From the NCBI GenBank assembly GCA_913055805.1, contig CAJXLF010000002.1, forward strand, positions 248,001-312,000: DNA of 64,000 nt, in the 5' to 3' direction. The stretch comes from an uncultured Salinisphaerales bacterium (lineage in GTDB: Bacteria > Pseudomonadota > Gammaproteobacteria > Nevskiales > CAJXLF01). Shown in pieces: positions 6,872 to 15,484 of the stretch. The position numbers and the translations under genes were made by a program. A model generated the notes under the pieces. That model did not search any database and had not been told where the DNA came from. It was given only the letters and a program-made list of their open reading frames with translations. The first letter of the stretch is position 1. Every line of letters begins with the position of its first letter.

Positions 6872-8569
6872 TTACACAGCCGGCGCTGCCCTCTTTACTA
6901 TTGCATCCAGATTCAGTCCGCGCGGCAAGGTACCAAACGCGAGCCGCTGATCCGCATCCAACCGCCCGGCGCAGAACGCCTCGGCCTCGTTTTCGTTGCC
7001 ACTGCGCACCATCAGTGCGGCCTGCCAGGTCAGCGCCATTTTCTCGACCACACGGCGGGCGCGCACTTCGATATCGCCCAGGTCGATGAACTCGCTTTCC
7101 AGATCGCGGATGGCCGCATCCAGCAGCCTGTGCTTGCCCTGTTCACTCTTGATCTCGTCCATGAAGGCATCCAGCGAGCCCTGGCTGCGGGCCATGGCGC
7201 GCAATACGTCCAGGCACTGAATATTGCCGCAACCCTCCCAGATGGAGTTGAGCGGCGCTTCGCGATACAGGCGCGGCAGAATGCCCTCTTCCACGTAGCC
7301 GGCGCCGCCCAGGCATTCCTGCGCCTCGTTGACCATGGCCGGGGTGCGCTTGCAGATCCAGTACTTGCCCACGGCCGTGCCGATACGCGCCAGCAGCGCG
7401 GACTGCTCGTCGTCAGCCGCCTCATCAATAGCCCTGGACACGCGCATGGACAGCATCATGGCCGCCTCGGATTCCAGCGCCAGATCCGCCAGCACGTTGA
7501 CCATCAGCGGCTGCTCGATCAGGCGCTTGCCAAAGGCCTCGCGATGCCGTGCATGATGAATGGCCTGCGCCAGTGCCTGGCGCATGGTCGAGGCCGAGCC
7601 GGTCATGCAATCCAGACGCGTCATCGAGACCATCTCCAGAATGGTCGCCACGCCGCGGCCTTCCTCGCCGACCATCAGCGCCCAGGCGCCGCGGAACTCC
7701 ACTTCGCTGGAGGCATTGGACCAGTTGCCCAGCTTGTCCTTGAGACGCTGGATGTGAATCGCATTGAGACTGCCGTCCGGCCGGAACCGCGGCAGCAGGA
7801 AGCAGGACAGCCCCCGCTCCGCTTGCGCCAGCACCAGGAAGGCATCGCACATCGGCGCCGAGAAGAACCATTTATGCCCCACCAGCAGATAAGGCTTGCC
7901 GGCGCCGCCCTCGGCCACCGGCACGGCGCTGGTGGTGTTGGCGCGTACATCCGAGCCGCCTTGCTTCTCGGTCATGCCCATGCCGATGGTCAGGCCTTTC
8001 TTGCGGTCTGCCGGCAGAAAGCGCGGATCGTATTCATTGCTCAGAATGCCCGGCAGCCATTGCTCGGCCACGTCGGCCTGGTGCTTGATGGCCGGCACAC
8101 AGGCAAAGGTCATGGTCAGCGGGCAGCCCGTACCGGCCTCCGCCTGGCTGTGCATGTAACTCAGCGCCGAGCGCACCACGTGGGCGCCGGGGCCGGCGTT
8201 GGTCCAGGGCAGCGACGGCAGTCCGTATTCAATGGCCGCTTCCATCAGGCGGTGATAGGCCGGGTGAAATTCAGCCATGTCCACACGATGGCCGTAACGG
8301 TCATGGGTCTTCAATACCGGCTTGTTCACATTGGCGGTGAAGCCCAGGTCATAGAGTTCACCGCCGGTCAGTGCGCCATAGGCTTTCAGGCGATCTTCAC
8401 CCCAGCCGCCCTGCTCGCGGTGCACCGCTTCCTGCAGCGCCAGGTCCGAGGTGTACCAGTTACAGGGGTTGGCCTCGCCACCCAGCGGCGGCGCCTGATT
8501 GAACACCTCGTGGGTGGACTCAAGAAAGCCCGGGACGGATTCGTTCTGCTCTGATTTCTGCGCCTTCAT
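6872..8569 (-). CDS. AidB-like acyl-CoA dehydrogenase family flavoprotein
   Basis: FAD enzyme of 565 residues from the AidB/isovaleryl-CoA dehydrogenase branch. The AidB-type N-terminus is visible (THEVFNQAPPL, then DLALQEAVHREQGGW and the FTANVNKPVLKTHD block). GMTEKQGGSDVRANTT, KWFFSAPMCDAFLVLAQ and the C-terminal LGGAGYVEEGILPRLYREA with IWEGCGNI follow. E. coli AidB (541 residues) is an alkylation-response flavoprotein; whether this one acts in DNA protection or acyl-CoA oxidation cannot be decided. The frame opens at 8671, but ATG 8569 is preferred because homology starts just after it and the extension lies inside the upstream tetR. It overlaps tetR by 50 nt, so the two form one operon. 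Confidence 0.88.
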   Translation of the reverse strand: MKAQKSEQNESVPGFLESTHEVFNQAPPLGGEANPCNWYTSDLALQEAVHREQGGWGEDRLKAYGALTGGELYDLGFTANVNKPVLKTHDRYGHRVDMAEFHPAYHRLMEAAIEYGLPSLPWTNAGPGAHVVRSALSYMHSQAEAGTGCPLTMTFACVPAIKHQADVAEQWLPGILSNEYDPRFLPADRKKGLTIGMGMTEKQGGSDVRANTTSAVPVAEGGAGKPYLLVGHKWFFSAPMCDAFLVLAQAERGLSCFLLPRFRPDGSLNAIHIQRLKDKLGNWSNASSEVEFRGAWALMVGEEGRGVATILEMVSMTRLDCMTGSASTMRQALAQAIHHARHREAFGKRLIEQPLMVNVLADLALESEAAMMLSMRVSRAIDEAADDEQSALLARIGTAVGKYWICKRTPAMVNEAQECLGGAGYVEEGILPRLYREAPLNSIWEGCGNIQCLDVLRAMARSQGSLDAFMDEIKSEQGKHRLLDAAIRDLESEFIDLGDIEVRARRVVEKMALTWQAALMVRSGNENEAEAFCAGRLDADQRLAFGTLPRGLNLDAIVKRAAPAV

Positions 8570-9209
8570 TGCTCTGCACTCCCGCGTGCACGTTGTGGTT
8601 GACTGCCCCCAGCGCACGCAAAATGAATTGAACCAGTGATTCGATGAATGTTTCGCTGTCTTCCTCGTCAATGCCCGAGGCCGGCGACAGCGGCCCCACC
8701 AGCGATTCGGCCAGCGCGCCGACCAGCCCGGCCGCCGTCAGGCTCACGTCCTGGGCGACGAACTCGCCGGCGGTGATGCCCTCTTCCACCAGGTCCGCCA
8801 CCACATCGGCATAGGCCCGCCGGTAAACCAGGCGCGCCTCGTCTACCTGGGGATCGATGGGCTCGGCAATCAGGGCATAGGCCATGCGCCGGCCCTTGAG
8901 GGCGCGCCGGGCGAAGGTGCGCACCGCATTGGACACCCGCTCGGCGCAGGTTTCTCCAACCGCGGCTGCCTCGGCAAAGGCATCCACCTCGCGCTGACTG
9001 TTGCTGCGGAATACCTCGGCAAACAGATCGGATTTATTGGGGAAATAGCGGTACAGCGTGCCCGTGGCCACGCCGGCCCGCACCGCCACGTCCGCCATCT
9101 GCGTGGTGCCGAAACCGCCGTCCAGCATGCACAGCCGGGCCGCATCCAGAATGCTCTGGCGCAGCTCGGCCTTGCGGGCCTTGATCTGGGCGGTTTCTCT
9201 ATACGCCAT
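8520..9209 (-). CDS. TetR/AcrR family transcriptional regulator
   Basis: Repressor-type regulator of 229 residues. The N-terminal TetR helix-turn-helix is clear (MADVAVRAGVATGTLYRYF at about 38-56, followed by the family NKSDLFAEVF). The C-terminal ligand domain is all-helical and not assignable by eye to a ligand class. It is first in an operon with the overlapping AidB-like acyl-CoA dehydrogenase gene, so an acyl-CoA or fatty-acid ligand is a reasonable inference. Two copies of TGAAT-N4-ATTCA lie just before its start, one beginning 5 nt upstream, which strongly suggests autoregulation. Confidence 0.92.
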   Translation of the reverse strand: MAYRETAQIKARKAELRQSILDAARLCMLDGGFGTTQMADVAVRAGVATGTLYRYFPNKSDLFAEVFRSNSQREVDAFAEAAAVGETCAERVSNAVRTFARRALKGRRMAYALIAEPIDPQVDEARLVYRRAYADVVADLVEEGITAGEFVAQDVSLTAAGLVGALAESLVGPLSPASGIDEEDSETFIESLVQFILRALGAVNHNVHAGVQSNEGAEIRAERIRPGLS

Positions 9210-9213
9210 ACTG

Positions 9214-9254
9214 TGAATACAGATTCATAATATAAAAGAGTGAATCATAATTCA
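9214..9254. promoter_or_regulatory. Twin TetR-type operators TGAAT-N4-ATTCA
   Basis: Two perfect inverted repeats of the same design lie 27 bp apart (start to start): TGAAT-acag-ATTCA at 9214-9227 and TGAAT-cata-ATTCA at 9241-9254. They stand directly before the tetR start (9209). The identical half-sites with unrelated spacers are what a dimeric TetR repressor would select for. TGAAT...ATTCA half-sites are known for several TetR regulators of fatty-acid metabolism. Confidence 0.7.
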
Positions 9255-9318
9255 TTTCTTTATGCAAGCGACAAACCCGTGAACCAATTAACGCTATCGG
9301 AGTCTTATCCCCTGCGCG

Positions 9319-9324
9319 TATAAT
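9319..9324 (+). promoter_or_regulatory. -10 box of the ssrA promoter
   Basis: A consensus TATAAT lies 23 nt before the mature tmRNA 5' end, leaving room for a short 5' leader to be trimmed by RNase P. No good -35 is visible at 17 nt spacing (ATCGGA). Confidence 0.55.
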
Positions 9325-9347
9325 GCGCCTGTAGATGATTTCCCTCT

Positions 9348-9702
9348 GGGGGTGACCTGGCTTCGACGCAGGTGTTGAAACCCGAGGTGCATGCCGAGCT
9401 GCTATCTGCTCGTTAAACGGTGGCAAACCAAGCTAGTTGCGAACGACGACAACTACGCCCTGGCTGCTTAAATAAGCCAGTGTCCGCCCGGCAAGTGCTT
9501 GTGCTTCCGGTCACGGGCATCGACTCTCACAAGATCGCGGTGAAGCAGGTCTCTGGCTGATCCGTTAAAACTAAGTGAGGATACGTGCTGGTCTTCCCTG
9601 CCCTTCGGGTAGCCAGCGCCGACAATCAAAGAACGGGATAAGCATGTAGAGCCGACGGTGGAAGGCCTACGGACGGCGGTTCGATTCCGCCCACCTCCAC
9701 CA
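9348..9702 (+). ncRNA. ssrA: Transfer-messenger RNA (tmRNA, SsrA)
   Basis: Trans-translation RNA of about 355 nt. The 5' GGGGGTG pairs with CACCTCC before the encoded ACCA 3' end (9699-9702), forming the alanyl acceptor stem. The conserved 5' region (CTGGCTTCGACG, then GGTGCATGCCGAG) and the T-arm GGTTCGATTCC are present. The tag reading frame at 9439-9468 encodes ANDDNYALAA followed by TAA, close to the E. coli tag ANDENYALAA. It works with SmpB, encoded at 6183. A rho-independent terminator follows immediately. Confidence 0.97.
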
Positions 9703-9708
9703 ATACTG

Positions 9709-9735
9709 AAAAGCCGCCCTTGGGCGGCTTTTTTA
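9709..9735 (+). terminator. Rho-independent terminator of ssrA
   Basis: A GC-rich hairpin (AAGCCGCC / GGCGGCTT with a CTTG loop) is followed by a run of six Ts, starting 7 nt after the tmRNA CCA. Confidence 0.9.
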
Positions 9736-9811
9736 TTTGTCGGAGCTAAAGACATGGCAGATAGCGGCAGATAGAGGACAGACCACGTTGTAGCTGAGTA
9801 CACACTCCCAT

Positions 9812-9836
9812 AAAAAAACCCGGGCATAGCCCGGGC
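9812..9836 (-). terminator. Rho-independent terminator of the HD-GYP regulator gene
   Basis: On the minus strand a CCCGGGC-TAT-GCCCGGG hairpin is followed by seven Ts, 42 nt beyond the stop of the gene at 9878. The stretch between the two terminators (9736-9811) holds no recognisable feature. Confidence 0.88.
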
Positions 9837-9877
9837 AAGTAATGGCCTCTCAGGAGACCCCGAGAGCCTTGGAGTGG

Positions 9878-10948
9878 TCAGTCGCTCAGTTCACGCATGA
9901 CGTGAAGGACCTTGTCCAGGTTGTCTTCGAATACCTGCACAAGGTGAGGGTCGAGGTGGCTGCCGGCGCTTTTGTGTATTTCTTCCAGGGTTTCTTCCAG
10001 GTTCCAGGCCGGCTTGTAGGGGCGTTTGGTGGTCAGGGCATCGAATACATCGCAGACGGCGGTGATACGGCCTTCGATGGGAATGGATTCGCCGGACAGG
10101 CCCTTGGGATAACCGGTACCGTCCCAGCGTTCGTGGTGGCTCAGGGCAATGCTGCCGGCCATACTCACAAGGGCGGATTCATGCTCTTCCAGCAGTTGTG
10201 CGCCAATCTCGGCATGGGTATCCATGACCTTGCGCTCTTCGGGGTCGAGCTTGCCTTTCTTGAGCAGAATGCTGTCGGGAATGCCGATTTTGCCCAGGTC
10301 GTGCAGCGGCGCGGCGCGTTCGATCATGAAGCAGATATCCTGCGGCAGGCCACAGGCTTCTGCCAGGATGCGGGCAAAGCGCCCTACTCTCACCACGTGG
10401 TTGCCGGTTTCGTTGTCGCGCAGTTCGCCGGCCATGGCCAGACGCTGCACCAGTACGTCGGTGGCCTTGGAAAGTTCGGCTGTGCGTTCCTGGACCATGC
10501 TTTCCAGGCGCCGCGCCAGATTGGCCTGCCCCTTGTAGGCGGCCCGCACGTTGAGCAGGTGTCGCACCCGCAGGATGACTTCCACCTGGTCGAAGGGTTT
10601 GTTCACGTAGTCGGCGGCGCCGGCTTCCAGGGCCTGGTGGCGGGTTTCCACGTCCTGACGGCCGGTGAGGATCAGCACGGGGAAGAATTCATCCACCAGG
10701 TTTTCCCTGCGTAGCTGCTGCAGCACTTCGATGCCGGTCATGTGCGGCATTTCGATATCCAGCAACAACAGGTCGTAATCGTCCTTGACGATTTCCTCGG
10801 CCACTTTCTTGGGATCGGTCAGCCACTTGGACTGGGCGAGACCTTCGTCTTCCAGCAGGGACGACAGCAGCATGACATTGGCGATGGAGTCATCGCATAT
10901 CAGCACGCGAAAATCGTCCTTGACGACCTTGATGTCAGGCTCTGGCAT
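9878..10948 (-). CDS. Response regulator with HD-GYP cyclic-di-GMP phosphodiesterase domain
   Basis: Two-domain protein of 356 residues from the ATG at 10948. The frame is open to 11044, but homology begins with DFRVLICDDS just after 10948. An N-terminal receiver domain has the acidic pair (CDDS), the phospho-acceptor region LLLLDIEMPHMTG and the conserved Lys in NKPF. A short coiled-coil linker (LARRLESMVQERTAEL) leads to an HD-GYP domain with the metal-binding HDLGKIG and the HHERWDGTGYPKGLSG signature. All motif residues needed for c-di-GMP hydrolysis appear present. No histidine kinase is adjacent. It is divergent from the TonB receptor gene. Confidence 0.93.
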   Translation of the reverse strand: MPEPDIKVVKDDFRVLICDDSIANVMLLSSLLEDEGLAQSKWLTDPKKVAEEIVKDDYDLLLLDIEMPHMTGIEVLQQLRRENLVDEFFPVLILTGRQDVETRHQALEAGAADYVNKPFDQVEVILRVRHLLNVRAAYKGQANLARRLESMVQERTAELSKATDVLVQRLAMAGELRDNETGNHVVRVGRFARILAEACGLPQDICFMIERAAPLHDLGKIGIPDSILLKKGKLDPEERKVMDTHAEIGAQLLEEHESALVSMAGSIALSHHERWDGTGYPKGLSGESIPIEGRITAVCDVFDALTTKRPYKPAWNLEETLEEIHKSAGSHLDPHLVQVFEDNLDKVLHVMRELSD

Positions 10949-11045
10949 GGCGGCCCGTCCGTAGTGTGTCTCTTCATACCCGTTATCGACATAAATACGG
11001 ATTTCTTGAGTCTCTGAGAGAACCTGCCTGCGACAATTCACCACA

Positions 11046-11074
11046 TTGCCAAGCGTGCTGTCCGGGCATACTCT
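11046..11074 (+). promoter_or_regulatory. Candidate sigma-70 promoter of the TonB-dependent receptor operon
   Basis: TTGCCA (11046-11051) and TACTCT (11069-11074) are spaced by 17 nt, about 73 nt before the receptor start. No Fur box is recognisable in this region. Confidence 0.3.
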
Positions 11075-11147
11075 GCGCGCCCGTCACTCTCCTTTCATAT
11101 TCCCGGGCAAGCCGTCCTGCCTGAGAGCAAAAACAAGCGGAAATCCT

Positions 11148-13280
11148 ATGCCTTTGCCATTCCGGTTTACGCTTTACCGTTGTTCCGCCCTGGCCCTGCT
11201 GGCTGTAGCCGGCCTTGCTCATACCGCACCTGATGCGGGCGTCAATGAGGAAACCGGTCCGGACGCGCTGACCATCGTGGTGGAAAAAGGCTCGGCTGAA
11301 GAAACCGAGAAAGCACTCACACCCGGTAACGTAAGCGTGATCGAGGTTGAGGACCTCAAGCAACGTGGCGTCAGCGGCCTGGCCGATGCCATGCGTTATG
11401 TGCCCGGCATTTACACGGAAAGCATTACCGGCACCGAAAACAGCTTTTTCACCAGCCGCGGCTCCAATCTGGATGCCGTTAATTACGACCGCAACGGTGT
11501 GAAGCAGTTTATCGACGGCCTGCCAGTCACCACTGCCGACGGCAACAACCACAACCGCCTGGTGGATCCGCTGAGTGCCCATACGGCCACCTTTGCCCGC
11601 GGCGCCAATGCGCAGACCTATGGCGCCAGCAACCTGGGCGGCGCGGTGAATTATGTTTCACCCACGGCCAGAAACATGGCCGGCAACGAAATCCAGCTGA
11701 ATGCCGGCAGTCACGGCCAGCTTGGCGGGCGCATTACCGCAGGCCATGTGTTCAATGACCAGTTCGACGGTCTGGTCAGTGTCGAATCCCTGCGCTGGGA
11801 CGGTTACCGCGATCACAACGAACAACGCCGCAAGAGCATCCAGGCCAATGCCGGCGTGAAATGGCTGGATAACGCCACCACCCGCCTGTTTGTGAGCCGC
11901 ATCGACAATGACCAGGAGCTGGCCGGCGCGCTGACCGAAGCCGAATACGAATCAGACCCGGACCAGGCCTCGGCCGCCGCTATCGGCGGCGATTACGGCA
12001 AGGACCTGCAGACCACGCGCCTGGCCAGCAAAACGGACATCCAGATCAACGAAAACAGCGAACTGAGCATGGGCCTGTCCTATGAAGACCAGTCACTGTT
12101 TCACCCCATCGTCGACAAGATCCTGGTCGACTTCGACGGCCCCGGCCCGAATCCGCCGGTGGAAGTGTTCAGCCTGCTGGTGGACACCGACCACGAGGAA
12201 TTCGGCGCCGTGATGCGCTACAACCTGCGCTGGGGCAACCATGACCTGCTGGCCGGCCTGAACTACGGCGACGGCGAGGAGAAAGGCGGCAATTTCCGCA
12301 ATGACGGCGGCCGCCGCAACGGCCTGACCACGCGCATCCACAACAAGGCCACCAGTAAAGAGGCGTTCGTGGTGGACCGCTGGCGCCTGGGCGATGCCTC
12401 CAACTGGACGCTGGTGTACGGCCTGCAGGCGGTGGATGCGGAACGCGATGTAACCAACATCGACGCAGCCAGCGGCCAGGAACGCAATCCGCGCGCCGAT
12501 TACTCCGACGTGAACCCGCGGCTGGGTGTCATTTACGACCTGGACATGAGTGCCCAGCTGTTTGCCAATGTCAGCCGCCTGTTTGAAGCGCCCACCAACT
12601 TCGAGCTGGAAGATGACGTGCGCGGCAACAACGAAACACTGGACCCGATGACCGGCAGCGTATTCGAGATCGGCAGCCGTGGCCGCCATGCGCTGGGCAT
12701 GGGCAATAGCTGGCACTGGGACCTGGCGTTGTATTACGCCAGCATCAGCGACGAAATTCTGTCGGTGGACGATCCCGCCGCACCGGGCACCAGCCTGACC
12801 ACCAATATCGACAAGACCGTGCATGCCGGGCTGGAAGCCGTGTTCGGCGCGGATTTGCGCCTGGGCAACAGCAACGTACACCGGCTGCAGCCCCTGGTCA
12901 GCGTCACGCTCAACGACTTTTCCTTTGAAAACGACGCCACCTACGGCAACAACGAACTGCCGGCCGCGCCCGACTACGTGCTGCGCGGCGAAGTGTTGTA
13001 TCGCCACGTTTCGGGTTTCTACGCCGGCCCTACCTTCGATCTGGTGGGCAAGCGCTACGCCGACTTCCAGAACAGCTACCAGGTGGACGACTATCACCTG
13101 CTCGGCCTGCGCAGCGGCCTGGCCCGCGCCAACTGGAAACTGTTTGTGGAACTGCGCAATCTGCTGGACGAGGACTACGTCACCTCGATCTCGGTGCGCA
13201 ACATTGCCGACCCCAATTCGGCCTTCCTGAACCCCGGCCTGCCGCGCTCGGTATTTGCCGGCCTGCAGTACAGCTTCTAA
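11148..13280 (+). CDS. TonB-dependent outer-membrane receptor
   Basis: Outer-membrane active transporter of 710 residues. The start at 11148 gives a basic then hydrophobic signal peptide ending near HTAPDA. A TonB-box-like DALTIVVEKG is at about residues 40-49. The plug domain follows (GNVSVIEVEDLKQRGVSGLA, VPGIYTESITG, FTSRGSNLDAVNYDRNG, YGASNLGGAVNYVSPTAR), then a 22-strand-type barrel ending in the classical aromatic terminus AGLQYSF. The ligand is probably a siderophore or other metal chelate. The PepSY membrane protein gene begins 9 nt after the stop, so the two are likely co-transcribed. Confidence 0.92.
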   Translation: MPLPFRFTLYRCSALALLAVAGLAHTAPDAGVNEETGPDALTIVVEKGSAEETEKALTPGNVSVIEVEDLKQRGVSGLADAMRYVPGIYTESITGTENSFFTSRGSNLDAVNYDRNGVKQFIDGLPVTTADGNNHNRLVDPLSAHTATFARGANAQTYGASNLGGAVNYVSPTARNMAGNEIQLNAGSHGQLGGRITAGHVFNDQFDGLVSVESLRWDGYRDHNEQRRKSIQANAGVKWLDNATTRLFVSRIDNDQELAGALTEAEYESDPDQASAAAIGGDYGKDLQTTRLASKTDIQINENSELSMGLSYEDQSLFHPIVDKILVDFDGPGPNPPVEVFSLLVDTDHEEFGAVMRYNLRWGNHDLLAGLNYGDGEEKGGNFRNDGGRRNGLTTRIHNKATSKEAFVVDRWRLGDASNWTLVYGLQAVDAERDVTNIDAASGQERNPRADYSDVNPRLGVIYDLDMSAQLFANVSRLFEAPTNFELEDDVRGNNETLDPMTGSVFEIGSRGRHALGMGNSWHWDLALYYASISDEILSVDDPAAPGTSLTTNIDKTVHAGLEAVFGADLRLGNSNVHRLQPLVSVTLNDFSFENDATYGNNELPAAPDYVLRGEVLYRHVSGFYAGPTFDLVGKRYADFQNSYQVDDYHLLGLRSGLARANWKLFVELRNLLDEDYVTSISVRNIADPNSAFLNPGLPRSVFAGLQYSF

Positions 13281-13289
13281 GCTCACGCC

Positions 13290-14696
13290 ATGTCCGCCTC
13301 CCCCGGAAATTCCGTGTATGCCGCCACCTGGCGCTGGCACTTCTATGCCGGCCTGTTCGTGCTGCCGTTTTTTCTGGTGCTGGCGCTCAGTGGCGCGCTG
13401 ATGCTGATCATGCCGTCGGTGGAGCCTTTGCTTTACCGGAGCCTGTATGAAGTGGCGCCTGCCGAAGAGCGTATTTCCACCCAGCAGCAGCTTGAAGCGG
13501 TGCAGGCCGCCTATCCGCATATGTCGGTGGTGACGTTCGTACCCGGCGCCACGGCCTGGCAAAGCAATCGTTTCGCCCTGATGCCGGCGCATCACGGTGG
13601 TGAGCATGGCGGACATACCGGCCAGGGCAGTTTCAATGTCTATGTGAACCCCTATTCCGGCGAGCTGCTGGGCAAGCTTGATCCGCAGAGCACGCTGTAT
13701 GCCTTTGCCCGCGGCCTGCATGGCACGCTGCTGCTGGGCCAGACGGGCGACTATCTCATCGAGATCGTCGCCGGCTTCGGCGTACTGCTGGTCATCACCG
13801 GCCTGTTTCTATGGTGGCCGCGCGGCCACCAGAGCTGGCGCGAACTGCTGTGGCCGCGCCGCAACGGCGGCAAACGCGCCGGCTGGCGCAGCCTGCATGC
13901 CGGGTTGGGTTTCTGGATGTCCGGCCTGCTGCTGTTTTTCCTGTTCTCGGGGCTGGCCTGGACCTCGGTGTGGGGCGGCAAGATGCTGCAAGGCTGGGGC
14001 AGCATGCCGCCGCAGAAACTACAGACACCGCTGTCCGAACGCCGGCATGCGGCCCTGAACTACGCCGGCGAGCAGCAGGTGCCCTGGACGCTGGAACAGA
14101 CCGCCATGCCGTTGAATCCGGCCGCCAGCGGCAACGATGCAGCACGCCCCGACCTGAATGACATCAGCCGGTTCGCAGCAAAGGCCGGCCTGCCGGGCTA
14201 CCGCATTTTCCTGCCGCAGAACCAAAGCGAAACCTGGACGCTGTCGTCCACCACTATCAATGGCGACATCCGCGACCCGCGCCGGGATACCACTCTGTAC
14301 ATTGATCAGCACAGCGGCGAGCTGTTGGCCGCCGCCCGCTTTGCGGACTATCCCCTGCTGGGCAAGGCCATGGCCGCCGGTGTCAGCCTGCACCAGGGCG
14401 GACTGGGCTTTTTCAACCTGTTGCTGAACCTGTTGTTCTGCCTGGTGGTGCTGACCATGGTCGTCGCCGCTTTCAGCATGTGGTGGATACGCAAACCCCG
14501 TAGCGGCTTGCGCCTGAGTCCGCCGCCGATGCCGGCCAGCCCGCGCATCTGGCGCCAGGCTACCCTGATCATGCTGATCCTGGCCCTGCTCTTTCCCCTC
14601 ACCGGCCTGACCATCCTGGCCGTGCTGCTCATCGATGCCCTGCTGACGACAGGCCTGAAGGCGCTGCGAACCCGGACGGCAAGCGATCAGGCATAA
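13290..14696 (+). CDS. PepSY-associated TM helix domain protein (PiuB-like)
   Basis: Inner-membrane protein of 468 residues in the PepSY_TM family, often found beside siderophore receptors and thought to act in reduction or release of iron at the cytoplasmic membrane. The family opening (WRWHFYAGLFVLPFFLVLAL) is at about 12-31. A periplasmic PepSY-like part follows, then SLHAGLGFWMSGLLLFFLF near 200-218. Two C-terminal membrane segments close the protein (LLLNLLFCLVVLTMVV; LIMLILALLFPLTGLTILAV). Conserved His residues in the TM helices (WHFYAG, HAGLGFW, HQGG) would suit haem or metal binding. The start ATG at 13290 lies 9 nt after the receptor stop. Confidence 0.88.
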   Translation: MSASPGNSVYAATWRWHFYAGLFVLPFFLVLALSGALMLIMPSVEPLLYRSLYEVAPAEERISTQQQLEAVQAAYPHMSVVTFVPGATAWQSNRFALMPAHHGGEHGGHTGQGSFNVYVNPYSGELLGKLDPQSTLYAFARGLHGTLLLGQTGDYLIEIVAGFGVLLVITGLFLWWPRGHQSWRELLWPRRNGGKRAGWRSLHAGLGFWMSGLLLFFLFSGLAWTSVWGGKMLQGWGSMPPQKLQTPLSERRHAALNYAGEQQVPWTLEQTAMPLNPAASGNDAARPDLNDISRFAAKAGLPGYRIFLPQNQSETWTLSSTTINGDIRDPRRDTTLYIDQHSGELLAAARFADYPLLGKAMAAGVSLHQGGLGFFNLLLNLLFCLVVLTMVVAAFSMWWIRKPRSGLRLSPPPMPASPRIWRQATLIMLILALLFPLTGLTILAVLLIDALLTTGLKALRTRTASDQA

Positions 14697-14720
14697 AAAA
14701 GCCCGGGCGGGGGCCCGGGC
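14695..14720 (-). terminator. Rho-independent terminator of the flgA-flgM-flgN unit
   Basis: Two GCCCGGGC blocks (14701-14708, 14713-14720) around a four-base loop form a strong stem. On the minus strand it is followed by six Ts (14695-14700), which overlap the stop of the PepSY gene. The plus strand has no T-run, so it serves flgN. Confidence 0.85.
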
Positions 14721-14774
14721 AGAGATCTCTTAGGGGAGCAGAGATCAGGGGGAGGAGTCGGTTACAGAGCGTCT

Positions 14775-15140
14775 TCAGGCCGCTCCGAAATACTGGGGAC
14801 GGGTCTGGATTGCCTGTCCAGACGGCGTGTAAGTGGTGCCGGTTTCCAGGCGGCCAAGTTGGCTCAGCGCCCAGCATGCATGCGCCTGGGCTACCTGCAT
14901 GAGGGCTGCATTGGCCAGATTGGCTTCGCGCAGTGCCGCCAGACGCAATGGATCGAGACCGGCGGTTTCCGCCTCGCTCAGATGTTCCAGCGCCTCGGCC
15001 GCCTGTTCCTTGCGGTTCACCGCATCCAGCAATTCGTCGGCATTGGCCGAGGCCATGGCTTCGGCCTCGTCGGTAATGGCTTCCGAGAGGAATTCAATCC
15101 ACTGTTCCGGCGTTTTGCTGTGTGCAGTTGTGCTATCCAT
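14775..15140 (-). CDS. flgN: FlgN flagellar type III export chaperone
   Basis: Helical cytoplasmic protein of 121 residues, chaperone of the hook-filament junction proteins FlgK and FlgL. FlgN traits are the LLDAVNRKEQAAEALEHL helix (family: ...NRKEQLL..L) in the first half and the TYTPSGQ motif near the C-terminus. It follows flgM with a 7-nt gap and is followed by a terminator, so it is the last gene of the flgA-flgM-flgN set. Confidence 0.88.
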   Translation of the reverse strand: MDSTTAHSKTPEQWIEFLSEAITDEAEAMASANADELLDAVNRKEQAAEALEHLSEAETAGLDPLRLAALREANLANAALMQVAQAHACWALSQLGRLETGTTYTPSGQAIQTRPQYFGAA

Positions 15141-15147
15141 GTCTTGC

Positions 15148-15459
15148 TCAGGCTTTCAGGGCCCGCTCCATGTTAATCAAGCCACTGGCTATGGCTTCGG
15201 GGTCAACCCGGAAACGGCCACTGGCAATGGCTGATTTCACGGCTTCGACTCGAGCCATATCCACTTCGGGCACATCCGCTACCTTTTCATGCAGGGTTTG
15301 CATCTGCCTGGCTTCGCTGGACAGCGACACCGGGTTGCTTTCAGCGATGGGGCTCACGGGTTTACCGTGGCCGGCACTGCCTGTGGCATTCGGTGCTTTG
15401 CTGGGTCCTACCGGGCCCTGCGGAGGCATTCCATCAATTTTGTGAGTCACTATGCTCAT
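15148..15459 (-). CDS. flgM: Anti-sigma-28 factor FlgM
   Basis: Anti-sigma factor of 103 residues that holds FliA inactive until it is exported through the finished hook. The N-terminus is disordered and Gly/Pro/Ser-rich (PPQGPVGPSKAPNATGS), and the conserved FliA-binding C-terminal half contains VDMARVEAVKSAIASGRFRV and DPEAIASGLI. There are two in-frame ATGs; the one at 15459 is chosen because AAGGA lies 7 nt before it, whereas the ATG at 15465 abuts that sequence. A sigma-28 promoter lies just upstream, giving the usual feedback loop. Confidence 0.93.
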   Translation of the reverse strand: MSIVTHKIDGMPPQGPVGPSKAPNATGSAGHGKPVSPIAESNPVSLSSEARQMQTLHEKVADVPEVDMARVEAVKSAIASGRFRVDPEAIASGLINMERALKA

Positions 15460-15484
15460 CCTCATTCCTTGGCGTTCACAAGCT

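Noticed and set aside
7130-8554. 474-residue plus-strand ORF opposite the acyl-CoA dehydrogenase
   Set aside because: GC-rich coding DNA often leaves the antisense frame open; its composition (His/Gln/Arg-rich) is that of a shadow frame.
9468-9827. 119-residue ORF on the minus strand across the tmRNA
   Set aside because: It is antisense to ssrA; the GGGGRNRTAV-type sequence is the known false translation of a T-arm and acceptor stem.
11045-11147. Fur box before the TonB-dependent receptor
   Set aside because: No GATAAT-type repeats are found, so iron regulation is not supported by the sequence.
12093-13721. 542-residue minus-strand ORF opposite the TonB receptor and PepSY genes
   Set aside because: It spans two well-supported genes on the other strand and has low-complexity shadow composition.
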